Assembly: GCA_031291055.1 (NCBI GenBank)
Contig: JARLJU010000017.1
Location: forward strand, 186,001-250,000
DNA length: 64,000 nt
Source: Rudaea sp.
GTDB lineage: Bacteria; Pseudomonadota; Gammaproteobacteria; Xanthomonadales; Rhodanobacteraceae
Reading direction: 5' to 3'
This document shows, piece after piece, positions 30,234 to 38,552 of the stretch. Position 1 is the stretch's first letter. The number at the start of each line of letters is the position of its first letter. Both the position numbers and the translations under genes were made by a program. The notes under the pieces were generated by a model. That model had not been told where the DNA came from. It searched no databases and was given only the letters and a program-made list of their open reading frames with translations.

Positions 30234-33203
30234 TCATTTCGAACGCGCGGCCGGTTCCAATAATCTGCGCGCGGTCGGATACAGGTCAATCTCGATCGCA
30301 GGCAGCCTGCGCAAGTGATCGCGCGCAGCGTTTTTCATCGCAACGCCTTCTTCGCTGCGATGGTCCGCGACGAGGCAATCGCCAAGCAGCAACCGGGCCT
30401 CCAACTGCCAATACTGATCGGCGGATGTCCCTGCTGCACCGAGTTCTGCCATAGCCTGGTCGATCAGCGGCTGTGCTTCCGCGCAACGCTTCGCGCCGAC
30501 CAGAATATCGGCAAGGGGGATCTGCCACCGGTAAGCCGTGAATTCGTGCTCGGCTGCGAGCTGCTCGCCCATGCGCAGTGCCGCGCGGAAATCGGCTTCC
30601 GCAGCGTGCGCATCACCGTGGAATTCCTCGGCCAGTGCCAGCAGACGCAGCGTTAGAGCGACGTTGATGGAGTTGGCGCCCTCGGTTTTTTTCTGCAGTT
30701 CCAGCGCGCGACGCGCGTACATCAGCGCTTCGTCGATCTTGCCTTCCTGTTCCAGCGTCGAAGCGAGATTGTCGCAGTCCACCGCAAGGGTTCCCTGACC
30801 GTTGTCCTCATGGGTTCGCGCAAGGACGTCGCGTTGCAGTTTTTCGGCTTCGCTGGATTGCGCAGAATGCAGCAGGATGAAGGACAGGTTGTTCTCCGCC
30901 GTGAGCGTGTTGGGATGATCCGCACCCAGCGTCTGCGAGAAGCGATTGAACGCCTCGCGTGCAAACGGCAGGGCGCCGGCGAAATCGCGGTGCATCGAAT
31001 GCAGGATCGCGAGCATGTTCAGGCTTTCGCTGATCTTGGGATGATCCGCGGCCAGTGTGCGACGAAAGATCGACAGCGCATCCGTGGCGAGCTTCTCGGA
31101 GTCTTCAAAACGACTTTGCGTTCCATAGACTCCTGCCAGTGCCAGCTCGGTGAATCCGACCAGGGGATGCTCCGCACCGAACACCTGCCGCCGGATCGCG
31201 AGCGCACGTTCAAGAAATTTTATCGCTTCGCCGTTTTCGCCGGCCTCATCGTAATACGTGCCGATGTTGTGCAATGACGTGGCCACGTCGGCGTCGTTTG
31301 CACCGAGGTTGCTTTCGCGGATTGCCAGCGCGCGCTGGTACGCAGCCAGCGCCTCGGGCTTTTTGCCCATATTGTCGAGGTTCGTCGCGTAGTCATCCAG
31401 GCGACGCGCGGTTTCAACCGCATCTTCGCCGTAGCGGCGTTGTGCCGCCAGCAAGGCTGCAGCGAACATCGCGTCTGCCGCCTTGAAGTCACCGCGATTC
31501 TGCTCGAGCGCGCCGAGATTGCCCAGGCTGTCTATAGTGGCCGCGTCGGCATCGCCGAGCCGGGCGCGACGCAGCGACAATGCCTGGCGCAACATCGGTT
31601 CGGCGCCGGCGTAGTCGGCCTTCTGCGTAAGGATCTGTCCCAATTCGTCCAGACTTTCCGCAAGCTCCACATCGTCCGCCGCAAGAATCTGTCTGCGCAG
31701 GAGCAACGCCTGCTCGGCCAGCGGCTGGGCGCGATCGTACAGACCCAATGCCGCATAGGTCGTTGCCACCGTGTTGAGCAGGCGCGCGCGTACCGCAGGT
31801 TCATCGTGCAGCTGCGACTGCAACCGTCTGACGCCCTGATCGAGCAAATCCTGCGCGCTGATGACGGCGCCGCCGGAATGGGTCGGATCCGATCCGGCGA
31901 ACAATCCCACCAGAAAGCGCGTGACCTCCTGTGCCGATTTCGCCTCGAGCGCCTTGGCGCGCGCCTGCCATACCGCAACGCCGAGCGCCGCAATCAGCAC
32001 GACGGCGCTGAGCGCAGCTCCGGCAACGCCAATCCTGTGACGTCCGACAAACTTGCCGATGCGGTAGCCGGCGGTGTCGCGCCGCGCGGTGATCGGCTGG
32101 CCGGAAAGGTAGCGGCGCAAGTCGCCGGCAAAGGCATCCACCGTCGCATAACGCCGCTGCGGTTCGCGCTGCAAGGCCTTGAGCACGATCGTGTCGAGGT
32201 CGCCGCGCAGGCGCCGCGGCGCAAACGGCGCGTCGGCACGCACCCGTTTGCTTGGCGCGGCCGGACTGGCGGCATCGAACGCGCGGCTGACTTCGTCCGG
32301 AGTCGGCGCATCGCTGAAATCGAACGGCCGCCGTGCGGTCAGCAATTCGTACAGCAGGACGCCCAGACCGTAGATGTCGGTTGCGACCGTAACCGGCTCG
32401 CCACGCACCTGTTCCGGCGCGGCATACGCCAGGGTCAACGGCCGATCGTGGCCGATTGCCGTTGCCGCCGCGGCGTTGGCATCGTCCGCGGCCAGCAGCT
32501 TGGCGATACCGAAATCGAGCAGTTTGACGCTGCCGTCGGCAGCGACCAGCACATTCGAGGGCTTGATATCGCGGTGCACGACAAGCTGGCCGTGGGCAAA
32601 CTGCACGGCGGTACATATATCCAGAAATATACTTACCCTGTCTTCCAGTTTCATGTTCCTGTCGGCGCAGTAGCGCAGCAGCGGCTGGCCGTCGATGTAT
32701 TCCATGGCGAAATACGGGCGCCCGTCCGCGGCAATGCCGCCATCGAGCAGACGCGCGATGTGCGGATGTTCCAGCCGTGCCAGGATCTGGCGCTCGCGCA
32801 GGAAGCGCGCGATCACTGCCTCGCTGTCCATGCCGCGCTTGATCAGCTTCAGCGCGGCGCGCTGCTCGAACTGGCCATCTGCGCGCTCGACCAGCCAGAC
32901 CACGCCCATGCCGCCGCGACCCAGCTCACGCAGCACCTGCCAGGGGCCGACGCGTTCGCCGGCCTGCACGGATTCGTCGTCCGCACCCTGCACCCACTCG
33001 GCAGCGGCAAGGTTGCGCGCCGAATCCACGCCGCTGTCGAACGTCGCGGCAGACGCATCCGCCGCAAGCAAGGTTTCGACTTCGCGCCGGATTTCGGCAT
33101 CGCCATCACAAAGCTTCTCAAGCAGCACTGCACGTGCGTGCAAGGGCGCTTCGACAGCTTCATCGAAGATGGCGGCAATGCGCTGCCAGCGTTGCGTGTC
33201 CAT
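30234..33203 (-). CDS. Membrane-anchored Ser/Thr protein kinase with C-terminal TPRs
   Basis: This is a 989-residue Hanks-type kinase. Residues 1-80 form a short helical region (LLEKLCDGDAEIRREVETLL). The kinase domain spans about 85-365, with GRGGMG, catalytic Lys119 (ALKLIKRG), HRDIKPSN at 210, DFG at 230 and APEQ at 262, all intact. One membrane helix (about 391-412) follows, then about 550 residues of tetratricopeptide repeats, predicted to be periplasmic. It starts 2 bp after the sigma-factor stop, so it is translationally coupled. In families with this gene pair the kinase phosphorylates and activates the sigma factor; the signal sensed by the TPR part is unknown. Confidence 0.93.
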   Translation of the reverse strand: MDTQRWQRIAAIFDEAVEAPLHARAVLLEKLCDGDAEIRREVETLLAADASAATFDSGVDSARNLAAAEWVQGADDESVQAGERVGPWQVLRELGRGGMGVVWLVERADGQFEQRAALKLIKRGMDSEAVIARFLRERQILARLEHPHIARLLDGGIAADGRPYFAMEYIDGQPLLRYCADRNMKLEDRVSIFLDICTAVQFAHGQLVVHRDIKPSNVLVAADGSVKLLDFGIAKLLAADDANAAAATAIGHDRPLTLAYAAPEQVRGEPVTVATDIYGLGVLLYELLTARRPFDFSDAPTPDEVSRAFDAASPAAPSKRVRADAPFAPRRLRGDLDTIVLKALQREPQRRYATVDAFAGDLRRYLSGQPITARRDTAGYRIGKFVGRHRIGVAGAALSAVVLIAALGVAVWQARAKALEAKSAQEVTRFLVGLFAGSDPTHSGGAVISAQDLLDQGVRRLQSQLHDEPAVRARLLNTVATTYAALGLYDRAQPLAEQALLLRRQILAADDVELAESLDELGQILTQKADYAGAEPMLRQALSLRRARLGDADAATIDSLGNLGALEQNRGDFKAADAMFAAALLAAQRRYGEDAVETARRLDDYATNLDNMGKKPEALAAYQRALAIRESNLGANDADVATSLHNIGTYYDEAGENGEAIKFLERALAIRRQVFGAEHPLVGFTELALAGVYGTQSRFEDSEKLATDALSIFRRTLAADHPKISESLNMLAILHSMHRDFAGALPFAREAFNRFSQTLGADHPNTLTAENNLSFILLHSAQSSEAEKLQRDVLARTHEDNGQGTLAVDCDNLASTLEQEGKIDEALMYARRALELQKKTEGANSINVALTLRLLALAEEFHGDAHAAEADFRAALRMGEQLAAEHEFTAYRWQIPLADILVGAKRCAEAQPLIDQAMAELGAAGTSADQYWQLEARLLLGDCLVADHRSEEGVAMKNAARDHLRRLPAIEIDLYPTARRLLEPAARSK

Positions 33204-33205
33204 GC

Positions 33206-33748
33206 TCAGGCCTGCGTTTCTTCCAGCCCGAGCTGGTGCACGAGAAACGCCCGCGCGCGGCGCCAGTCGCGGAACACGGTCCGCTCGGTCAGGTCCTGCA
33301 TGCGCGCTATATCGGCGATTTCCAGGCCGCCGAAGATGCGCCACTCGACCAGCTGGCCGGCGCGCGGATCAACTTCCGCCAGCCTCGTGAGCGCGTCGTC
33401 CAGCGCGACCAGATCGACCATATCCGCGGCCACGCCGATCTCGTCACGCAAGCCGGTGATCGTGAAGGCGCCGCCGCGCTTGAGCCGCGAGCGGGAACGT
33501 GCATGGTCGACCAGAATCTGCCGCATCGCGCGCGCGGCAAGCGAAAGAAAATGCACGCGGTCGATTTCTGCCGCTTCCGGCGCTGCATGCAGCTTCAGAT
33601 ACACCTCGTGCACGAGGGCCGTGGTATCCAGCGTCGCCGGACTGCCCGCCGCGCGCCGCTGATTGCGCGCAATGCGGCGCAGCTGCTGGTAGACCAGGGC
33701 AAAGAGCGCCTGCGGGGCTTCGGCCGGAATGGTATCGGGTGCTGTCAT
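33206..33748 (-). CDS. ECF sigma factor lacking the acidic region 2.2 motif (TIGR02999/ECF43-like)
   Basis: This 180-residue sigma-70 protein has regions 2 and 4 only. Region 4 shows LAEVDPRAGQLVEWRIFGG followed by a helix-turn-helix ending TERTVFRDWRRARAFL, typical of the Sigma70_ECF/TIGR02999 group. Region 2.2, usually DAEDLVQE, reads DTTALVHEVYL (D41, T42, T43, A44): two acidic positions that contact core polymerase are replaced. In the ECF43 group (EcfP/PknT of Vibrio parahaemolyticus), phosphorylation of a threonine here restores the charge and switches the factor on. The adjacent kinase makes the same mechanism likely. No anti-sigma factor gene is nearby. Confidence 0.92.
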   Translation of the reverse strand: MTAPDTIPAEAPQALFALVYQQLRRIARNQRRAAGSPATLDTTALVHEVYLKLHAAPEAAEIDRVHFLSLAARAMRQILVDHARSRSRLKRGGAFTITGLRDEIGVAADMVDLVALDDALTRLAEVDPRAGQLVEWRIFGGLEIADIARMQDLTERTVFRDWRRARAFLVHQLGLEETQA

Positions 33749-33971
33749 CGTTTTGTCGATGCCACGTTGGTCTTGCCCTGTGGGGGCAGCTTAGCGCAAA
33801 CGCTATTTCGACCGCAGTAATTCAACATTTTTCCGCTGGCGACGCAAAGCGTTGTAATTTGCGCCGGGTTTCGCGGAAGTGTATGAATGACGTGCCGCTG
33901 CTTGCATGCTGACGGTAAGGGCAAAGCGGCCAGTCGTTCGCTGCGGTGCATTCTGGCAATGCGCAGGCATT

Positions 33972-34422
33972 TCATCCGATAAGATGCGCGATATGCGGAT
34001 GCTCGAGCCGCGCCAGAATCTGCCGTTCGCGCAAGAACCTCGCCAGCGCGGCTTCCGAATCCATGCCGCGCTTGATCAGCTTGAGCGCGACTCGTTGCTC
34101 GACCTAGCCATCGGCACGTTGCGCCAGCCAGACCACGCCCATGCCGCCGCTGCCCAGCTTGCGCTCGATCCGCCACGGGCCGACACGCGTGCCGACGAAG
34201 GCTGCGTCGATCTGATCGCGTGCCTGCTGATCATGCGCCCGCAGCCCGGATTCCGCCCGCGCGCGCGGTCGCGCCGGCCTGTTCGAAGCACTGCGGGGAG
34301 TCTTCGGATTCAAGCATCGATACGACGATTTTTTTCAGCTCGTCATCGTCGCCGCACAGGCTGTGCAGCAGGTCCGGACGCTGCGCTGTCGTGACTGTAG
34401 GTTCGCCGCTTCGCATTGACAA
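33972..34422 (-). pseudogene. Remnant of a second Ser/Thr kinase gene
   Basis: The minus strand from 34422 encodes an N-terminus like that of the intact kinase (LLHSLCGDDDELKKIVVSML), then shifts frame near 34270-34290. It continues as VGPWRIERKLGSGGMGVVWL and RADG, meets an in-frame TAG at 34106-34104 where the intact kinase has Gln111, and resumes VEQRVALKLIKRGMDSEAAL to LARLEHPHIAHLIG before a TGA at 33974-33972. Everything after kinase subdomain IV is missing. One frameshift, one nonsense codon and a 3' deletion make it non-functional. It lies directly upstream of the sigma gene. Confidence 0.85.
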
Positions 34423-34524
34423 GCCGCAGCACAGGGCAGTACGCCGGAATTCCCGGCATGCCGACGCTTGATATGCTGCGGGCCGCCCCGATCTTCAAAC
34501 CCCTTGCCAACGAAGGATTCCATC

Positions 34525-35394
34525 GTGTCCGCATCAAGCCATGTATTCGACGCCACCGAAGCCACGTTCGAAACCGACGTCATCCAGGCTTCGCTGACAA
34601 CGCCGGTGCTGGTCGATTTCTGGGCCGCGTGGTGCGGGCCATGCAAGACGCTCGGTCCGATCCTGGAAAAAGTCGTCGATAGCTACAACGGTGCGCTGAA
34701 GCTGGCGAAGGTCGATACCGAAGCACAGATGCAGCTCGCCGCGGTCTTCGGCATCCGCAGCCTGCCGACCGTGGTGCTGGTCAAGGACGGACAGATGATC
34801 GACGGCTTCATGGGCGCGCTGCCGGAAGCGGCGATCCGCGAATTCCTGCAACGCCACATTGTGGCGAATGCGGCAATTGCAGAAAACGATACACCGCCCC
34901 AAACTGAAGCCGCCAATGCCGAAACACCGGAGCAGGCCATCGCCCGGCTGCAGCAGGCGATCGCCGCTGCGCCCGACAAATCCGAACTCAAACTCGACCT
35001 CGCGCTGGCCTACATGCGTGCCGGACTGGTCGACGCCGCGCAGACCGAACTCGAGGCCTTGCCGGCAAATCTGGCCGAAGACGCCAAGGCCAGGCATCTG
35101 CGCAACCAGCTGGAATTCGCCAGTGCGCTCAAGGATGCGCCAGATATCGCCACGCTGCGCACGCGCCTGGCGCAGAATCCCGACGACCACGCCGCGCGCG
35201 ATCTGCTCGGAGTACGCCTTCTGATCGAGGGCGATGCGGCGGCGGGACTGGAGGAATTCCTGCATATCCTGCAGACACGGCGCGACTGGAACGAGGGCCA
35301 GGCCAAGAAACGCCTGATCGCTGCGTTCAGCATCCTCGACGACGACGATCTGGTCGGCACTTACCGGCGCAGGATGGCGTCGCTGCTGTTCTAG
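34525..35394 (+). CDS. ybbN: Thioredoxin-TPR protein YbbN/CnoX with intact CGPC
   Basis: The 289-residue cytoplasmic protein has an N-terminal thioredoxin domain with WCGPC (C37, C40) and a C-terminal region of tetratricopeptide-like helices (PEQAIARLQQAIAAAPDKSE and AARDLLGVRLLIEGDAAAGL). CnoX/YbbN of E. coli is a chaperedoxin that binds clients under oxidative stress and passes them to GroEL; its thioredoxin motif lacks the first cysteine, whereas this protein has both, so it may also be an active oxidoreductase. GTG 34525 has AAGG 8 bases upstream and gives the family start. It converges on yajD with 12 bp between. Confidence 0.88.
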   Translation: MSASSHVFDATEATFETDVIQASLTTPVLVDFWAAWCGPCKTLGPILEKVVDSYNGALKLAKVDTEAQMQLAAVFGIRSLPTVVLVKDGQMIDGFMGALPEAAIREFLQRHIVANAAIAENDTPPQTEAANAETPEQAIARLQQAIAAAPDKSELKLDLALAYMRAGLVDAAQTELEALPANLAEDAKARHLRNQLEFASALKDAPDIATLRTRLAQNPDDHAARDLLGVRLLIEGDAAAGLEEFLHILQTRRDWNEGQAKKRLIAAFSILDDDDLVGTYRRRMASLLF

Positions 35395-35406
35395 CTGCCG
35401 GTGGTT

Positions 35407-35805
35407 CTAGCCGCTGGACTTGCGTTTGAGCATTTCCTTCAGCCCGGCAAACGGGTTGCCGGTCGCGGCAGCCGCAGGATCCGGTATCGTCGACGCGCCG
35501 CTGCCGATGTGATCGGCGACGTGGTCGATGTAGCGCGAATGCTCGTTGTCGTGGCAGTACACGCACAACAATTCCCAGTTGCTGCCATCGGGCGGGTTGT
35601 AGTCGTGATCGTGATTGCGATGATGCACGGTCAGCTCGGACAGATTTGCGCGGGTGAATTCACGCGCACAGCGTCCACAGATCCAGGGGTACATTTTCAG
35701 CGCGCGTTCGCGGTAGCCCTGCTCGCGCTGATCCGAGGCACGCCGCGCGTCGGCAACGACGCGATCGAGCTTGCCGTGATCGATTGTGGGTTTGCCTGTC
35801 GCCAT
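35407..35805 (-). CDS. yajD: YajD family HNH nuclease
   Basis: This 132-residue HNH-fold protein carries CGRC, then HHRNHDHDYNPPDGSNWELL and CVYCHDNEHSRY. The two CxxC pairs bind a structural zinc and the HH plus later H supply the beta-beta-alpha-metal active site. It matches YajD-type proteins over the whole core; the biological role is not established. It is divergent from the TIGR03032 gene and converges on ybbN. Confidence 0.9.
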   Translation of the reverse strand: MATGKPTIDHGKLDRVVADARRASDQREQGYRERALKMYPWICGRCAREFTRANLSELTVHHRNHDHDYNPPDGSNWELLCVYCHDNEHSRYIDHVADHIGSGASTIPDPAAAATGNPFAGLKEMLKRKSSG

Positions 35806-35896
35806 CGCCGTGCCCGGAGCCAGCCAAGCCTAAGATATCGCAAATCGCCATCAGGCGTTTCCATGCGCGAGTGCGATGGGTGACAATGCCGCCATC

Positions 35897-37078
35897 ATGA
35901 GCACGTCCACGACCGAAGTGACTCCCGGAACCGAACCGACGGAAGAATCTCCAGCGACGCAGACCATCGAGCAAGTGCTCGGCAGTGTGCACACCTCGAA
36001 TTTTCCGGACCTCCTGCGCGAACTTGGCGGCTGCCTGATCGTCAGCACGTATCAGGCCGGCAAGCTTGTGATCCTGCGGCCGGACGGCGCTTCGATCAAT
36101 ACCCACTTCCGCACGTTCAACCGGCCGATGGGCATGGCCGCGGACCGCCAGCGTCTGATACTGGGCGCGCTGATCGAAATCGTCGAGTTCCGCAACATGC
36201 CGGACGTGGCCAGGCGCCTGCACGACCCACCGGTGCACGACGCGGTGTACATGGCCCGACGCGGCCACATCACCGGCCATATCGACATCCACGAGATGGC
36301 GTGGGATGCGGACGGTGCGGTCTGGTTCGTCAATACCTTGTTCTCATGCCTGTGCACGCTCGATACGAAATCGAGTTTCGTACCACGCTGGCGACCGAAG
36401 TTCGTGAGTCACTACGCGCCCGAGGATCGCTGCCACCTCAACGGCCTGGCGATGCGCAACGGCATTCCGCGCTACGTCACCGCACTGGGCGAGACGAATA
36501 CACGCGAAGGCTGGCGCGCGAACAAGCGCGATGGCGGCGTGATCGTCGACGTGACGACCAATCGCGTGATCACGCGTGGTCTTTCCATGCCGCATTCGCC
36601 GCGCTGGTACGACAATCGCCTGTGGGTGCTGGAATCCGGTCGCGGCGCGCTGTGCACCGTCGATTTGAAAACCGGTGAACGCACCGATGTGGCGCGGGTG
36701 CCGGGATTCTGTCGCGGCATCGACTTCATCGGTCCGGTCGCGTTCATCGGCCTGTCGCAGTTGCGCGGGACGACGCCGTTCACCGACATCCCGATCACCG
36801 ACGACAATGCCGATCGTCTCAGCGGCGTGTGGGCCGTGCACATCCATACCGGAAAGACCATCGCCTTTCTCAAGTTCACCGGCGGCGTGCAGGAAATCTT
36901 CGCGGTGCAGGCCGTGCACGGCGTGCTTTTCCCGGAAATCATCCACGAAGGCGAATTGCTCGGCAATTCCTATGCCCTGCCGGACAAGGCGCTGAAGGAG
37001 GTCGGATTCACACCGCCGGCACCGGCGCAGGATGCGAAGGTCGAAGCCGCTGTCGCAAAAACGGGCGCGACGCAGTGA
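35897..37078 (+). CDS. TIGR03032 family protein (DUF4915)
   Basis: This 393-residue cytosolic-looking protein has family hallmarks: GGCLIVSTYQAGKLVILRPD, FNRPMGMAADRQRLILGAL, NTLFSCLCTLD, ALGETNTREGWR and LPHSPRWY-like MPHSPRWYDNRLWVLESGRG. The repeated short beta motifs suggest a beta-propeller. Members occur near glycosyltransferases or prolyl-hydroxylase-like genes elsewhere, but no biochemical role is known. The ATG at 35897 is chosen; an in-frame ATG at 35876 adds seven residues and neither has a strong ribosome site. The C-terminus ends in an Ala-rich tail. Confidence 0.83.
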   Translation: MSTSTTEVTPGTEPTEESPATQTIEQVLGSVHTSNFPDLLRELGGCLIVSTYQAGKLVILRPDGASINTHFRTFNRPMGMAADRQRLILGALIEIVEFRNMPDVARRLHDPPVHDAVYMARRGHITGHIDIHEMAWDADGAVWFVNTLFSCLCTLDTKSSFVPRWRPKFVSHYAPEDRCHLNGLAMRNGIPRYVTALGETNTREGWRANKRDGGVIVDVTTNRVITRGLSMPHSPRWYDNRLWVLESGRGALCTVDLKTGERTDVARVPGFCRGIDFIGPVAFIGLSQLRGTTPFTDIPITDDNADRLSGVWAVHIHTGKTIAFLKFTGGVQEIFAVQAVHGVLFPEIIHEGELLGNSYALPDKALKEVGFTPPAPAQDAKVEAAVAKTGATQ

Positions 37079-37389
37079 TCGCAATCCACGCCTCCGCGAC
37101 GTTCCGTTTCATCGAACACTGGCCGCAAGGCACGCCAAAGTCCGGCGCAACCACGCCGCCCTTGAAGTGCTGAGGAAACGCAAGCGCAACCACGACCGGC
37201 GATGCGGCGGCGGCGTGGAAAACGAGAATACCGCTCTGGTCGAACGCCTGAACCTGTCGACCCGGCAGCTCAAGCCTTCATCGGTACCGAGGATCAGTGC
37301 CATCTCGAACCGTGCCGGCACTGTTTCCGGAGCATGGTGCAACAACCTCGCCGAATAACGCAGCGATGCCTGGGGAAGACAGACCGCCG
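37079..37389. other. Gene-free spacer
   Basis: This is 311 bp between the TIGR03032 gene and the hotdog protein gene. Short open frames exist on both strands but none shows a ribosome site, a signal peptide or a recognisable motif, and base composition is like the neighbours. I see no hairpin terminator or promoter that stands out. It could hold a decayed gene, but no parent is recognisable. Confidence 0.5.
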
Positions 37390-37851
37390 ATGAAACCCTC
37401 GACACTGCGCCGCTTCTTCAACCTCTGGCCGCCTTTCCTGTTCTGCGGCATCCGCGTCGAAGCCCTCGCCGACGACTGGCACTACGCGCGCGTGCGCCTG
37501 AAGTTGCGCTGGTACAACCGCAACTATGTCGGCACCCACTTCGGCGGCAATCTTTTTTCCATGACCGATCCGTTCTGGATGATCATGACGATGGAGGCGC
37601 TTGGCAGCGACTATGTGGTCTGGGACAAGGCCGGCGCGATTGATTTCGTCGCCCCCGGGCGTGAGGACGTCTTCGCGGAATTCCGTCTCGACGACACGGT
37701 GCTCGACGCATTGCGCACGGCGACCGCGAACGGCGACAAGGTTCTGCGCTGGTTCGAGACCGAGGTGAAAACCGCCGCGGGTGAACTCGTCGCGAAGGTG
37801 CGCAAGCAGCTTTATGTGCGGCGCAAGCGGCGTCCCGGATCGGCAACGTGA
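37390..37851 (+). CDS. Hotdog-fold thioesterase-like protein (DUF4442)
   Basis: The 153-residue protein has the DUF4442/PaaI-like pattern: FNLWPPFLFCGIRVEALADD, VRLKLRWYNRNYVGTHFGGN, then FSMTDPFWMIM, where hotdog enzymes carry their substrate-channel helix. Members are predicted acyl-CoA thioesterases or acyl-binding proteins; no catalytic acid can be named with confidence. ATG 37390 gives the family start; GGGGAAG is about 14 bases upstream and a start at 37366 is possible. It converges on the P-loop kinase gene. Confidence 0.8.
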   Translation: MKPSTLRRFFNLWPPFLFCGIRVEALADDWHYARVRLKLRWYNRNYVGTHFGGNLFSMTDPFWMIMTMEALGSDYVVWDKAGAIDFVAPGREDVFAEFRLDDTVLDALRTATANGDKVLRWFETEVKTAAGELVAKVRKQLYVRRKRRPGSAT

Positions 37852-37861
37852 AAACGGGGCA

Positions 37862-38476
37862 TCACCCGGCGCGAATCGCCGCGATCGTCTCGATGGCCAG
37901 CCGGCATACTTCGGTGGCGGGCTGATCGGCATTGATCGCCAGCGCCGTTGGCGGCGGCGGATCGAAGCGCACCAGCACCTCACTGACCACGTCCGGATTG
38001 CGGTCGCGCGCCAGGTGCCGGTCGTTGGCGACGTCGCTGGCGATGCGTTCGCGGGCAACTTCGGGCGGGCAGTCCAGGTAGATCGAGATGGGAGTAAACC
38101 CGTAGCGGCCGATCACGCTGTCCACGCGCGCCAGATCGCGCCGGCGCGAGAACGTGACGCCATCGATCACGCTGGATTCCCCGAGCATGCAATTGATTTC
38201 CAGTGCCAGCAGCATGCTGCGGAACGCCGAGCGTTTTTCCGCAAAGCTGTACGAGCATTTCGGAAACATCGCGTGGCGGATCGCATCGCGGCACACGCGG
38301 CGCAGTCCGAGCTGATCCTCGATCGCGCGCGCCACCACGCTCTTGCCGGCGCCCGGCAGGCCGATCAGCGCGACGACCACGGGTTTGCCGCGGGCCGGTG
38401 CGGTATTGGCCGCTTCCTGAACCGCCTGCGCCTGCAGGGATGCTTCGGGGACGGGCGTGGAATTTTCGGAGTGCAT
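37862..38476 (-). CDS. P-loop ATPase/kinase (AAA_33-like)
   Basis: This 204-residue P-loop protein has Walker A GLPGAGKS and the AAA_33/zeta-like architecture: a short lid region and SSVIDGVTFSRRRDLARVDS, which resembles the region after Walker B in polynucleotide-kinase-type enzymes, then IYLDCPPEVARERIA. Substrate unknown; a small-molecule or nucleic-acid 5'-kinase is plausible. ATG 38476 is chosen because a longer frame would run past the DUF502 start on the other strand. Confidence 0.8.
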   Translation of the reverse strand: MHSENSTPVPEASLQAQAVQEAANTAPARGKPVVVALIGLPGAGKSVVARAIEDQLGLRRVCRDAIRHAMFPKCSYSFAEKRSAFRSMLLALEINCMLGESSVIDGVTFSRRRDLARVDSVIGRYGFTPISIYLDCPPEVARERIASDVANDRHLARDRNPDVVSEVLVRFDPPPPTALAINADQPATEVCRLAIETIAAIRAG

Positions 38477-38552
38477 CGGCGTCGTTCCCCCGGCGGCTAC
38501 GCGTCGCCATCGCTGCACGCTATCATGGCACAACTCCGCCGAAGTGAAAGCC

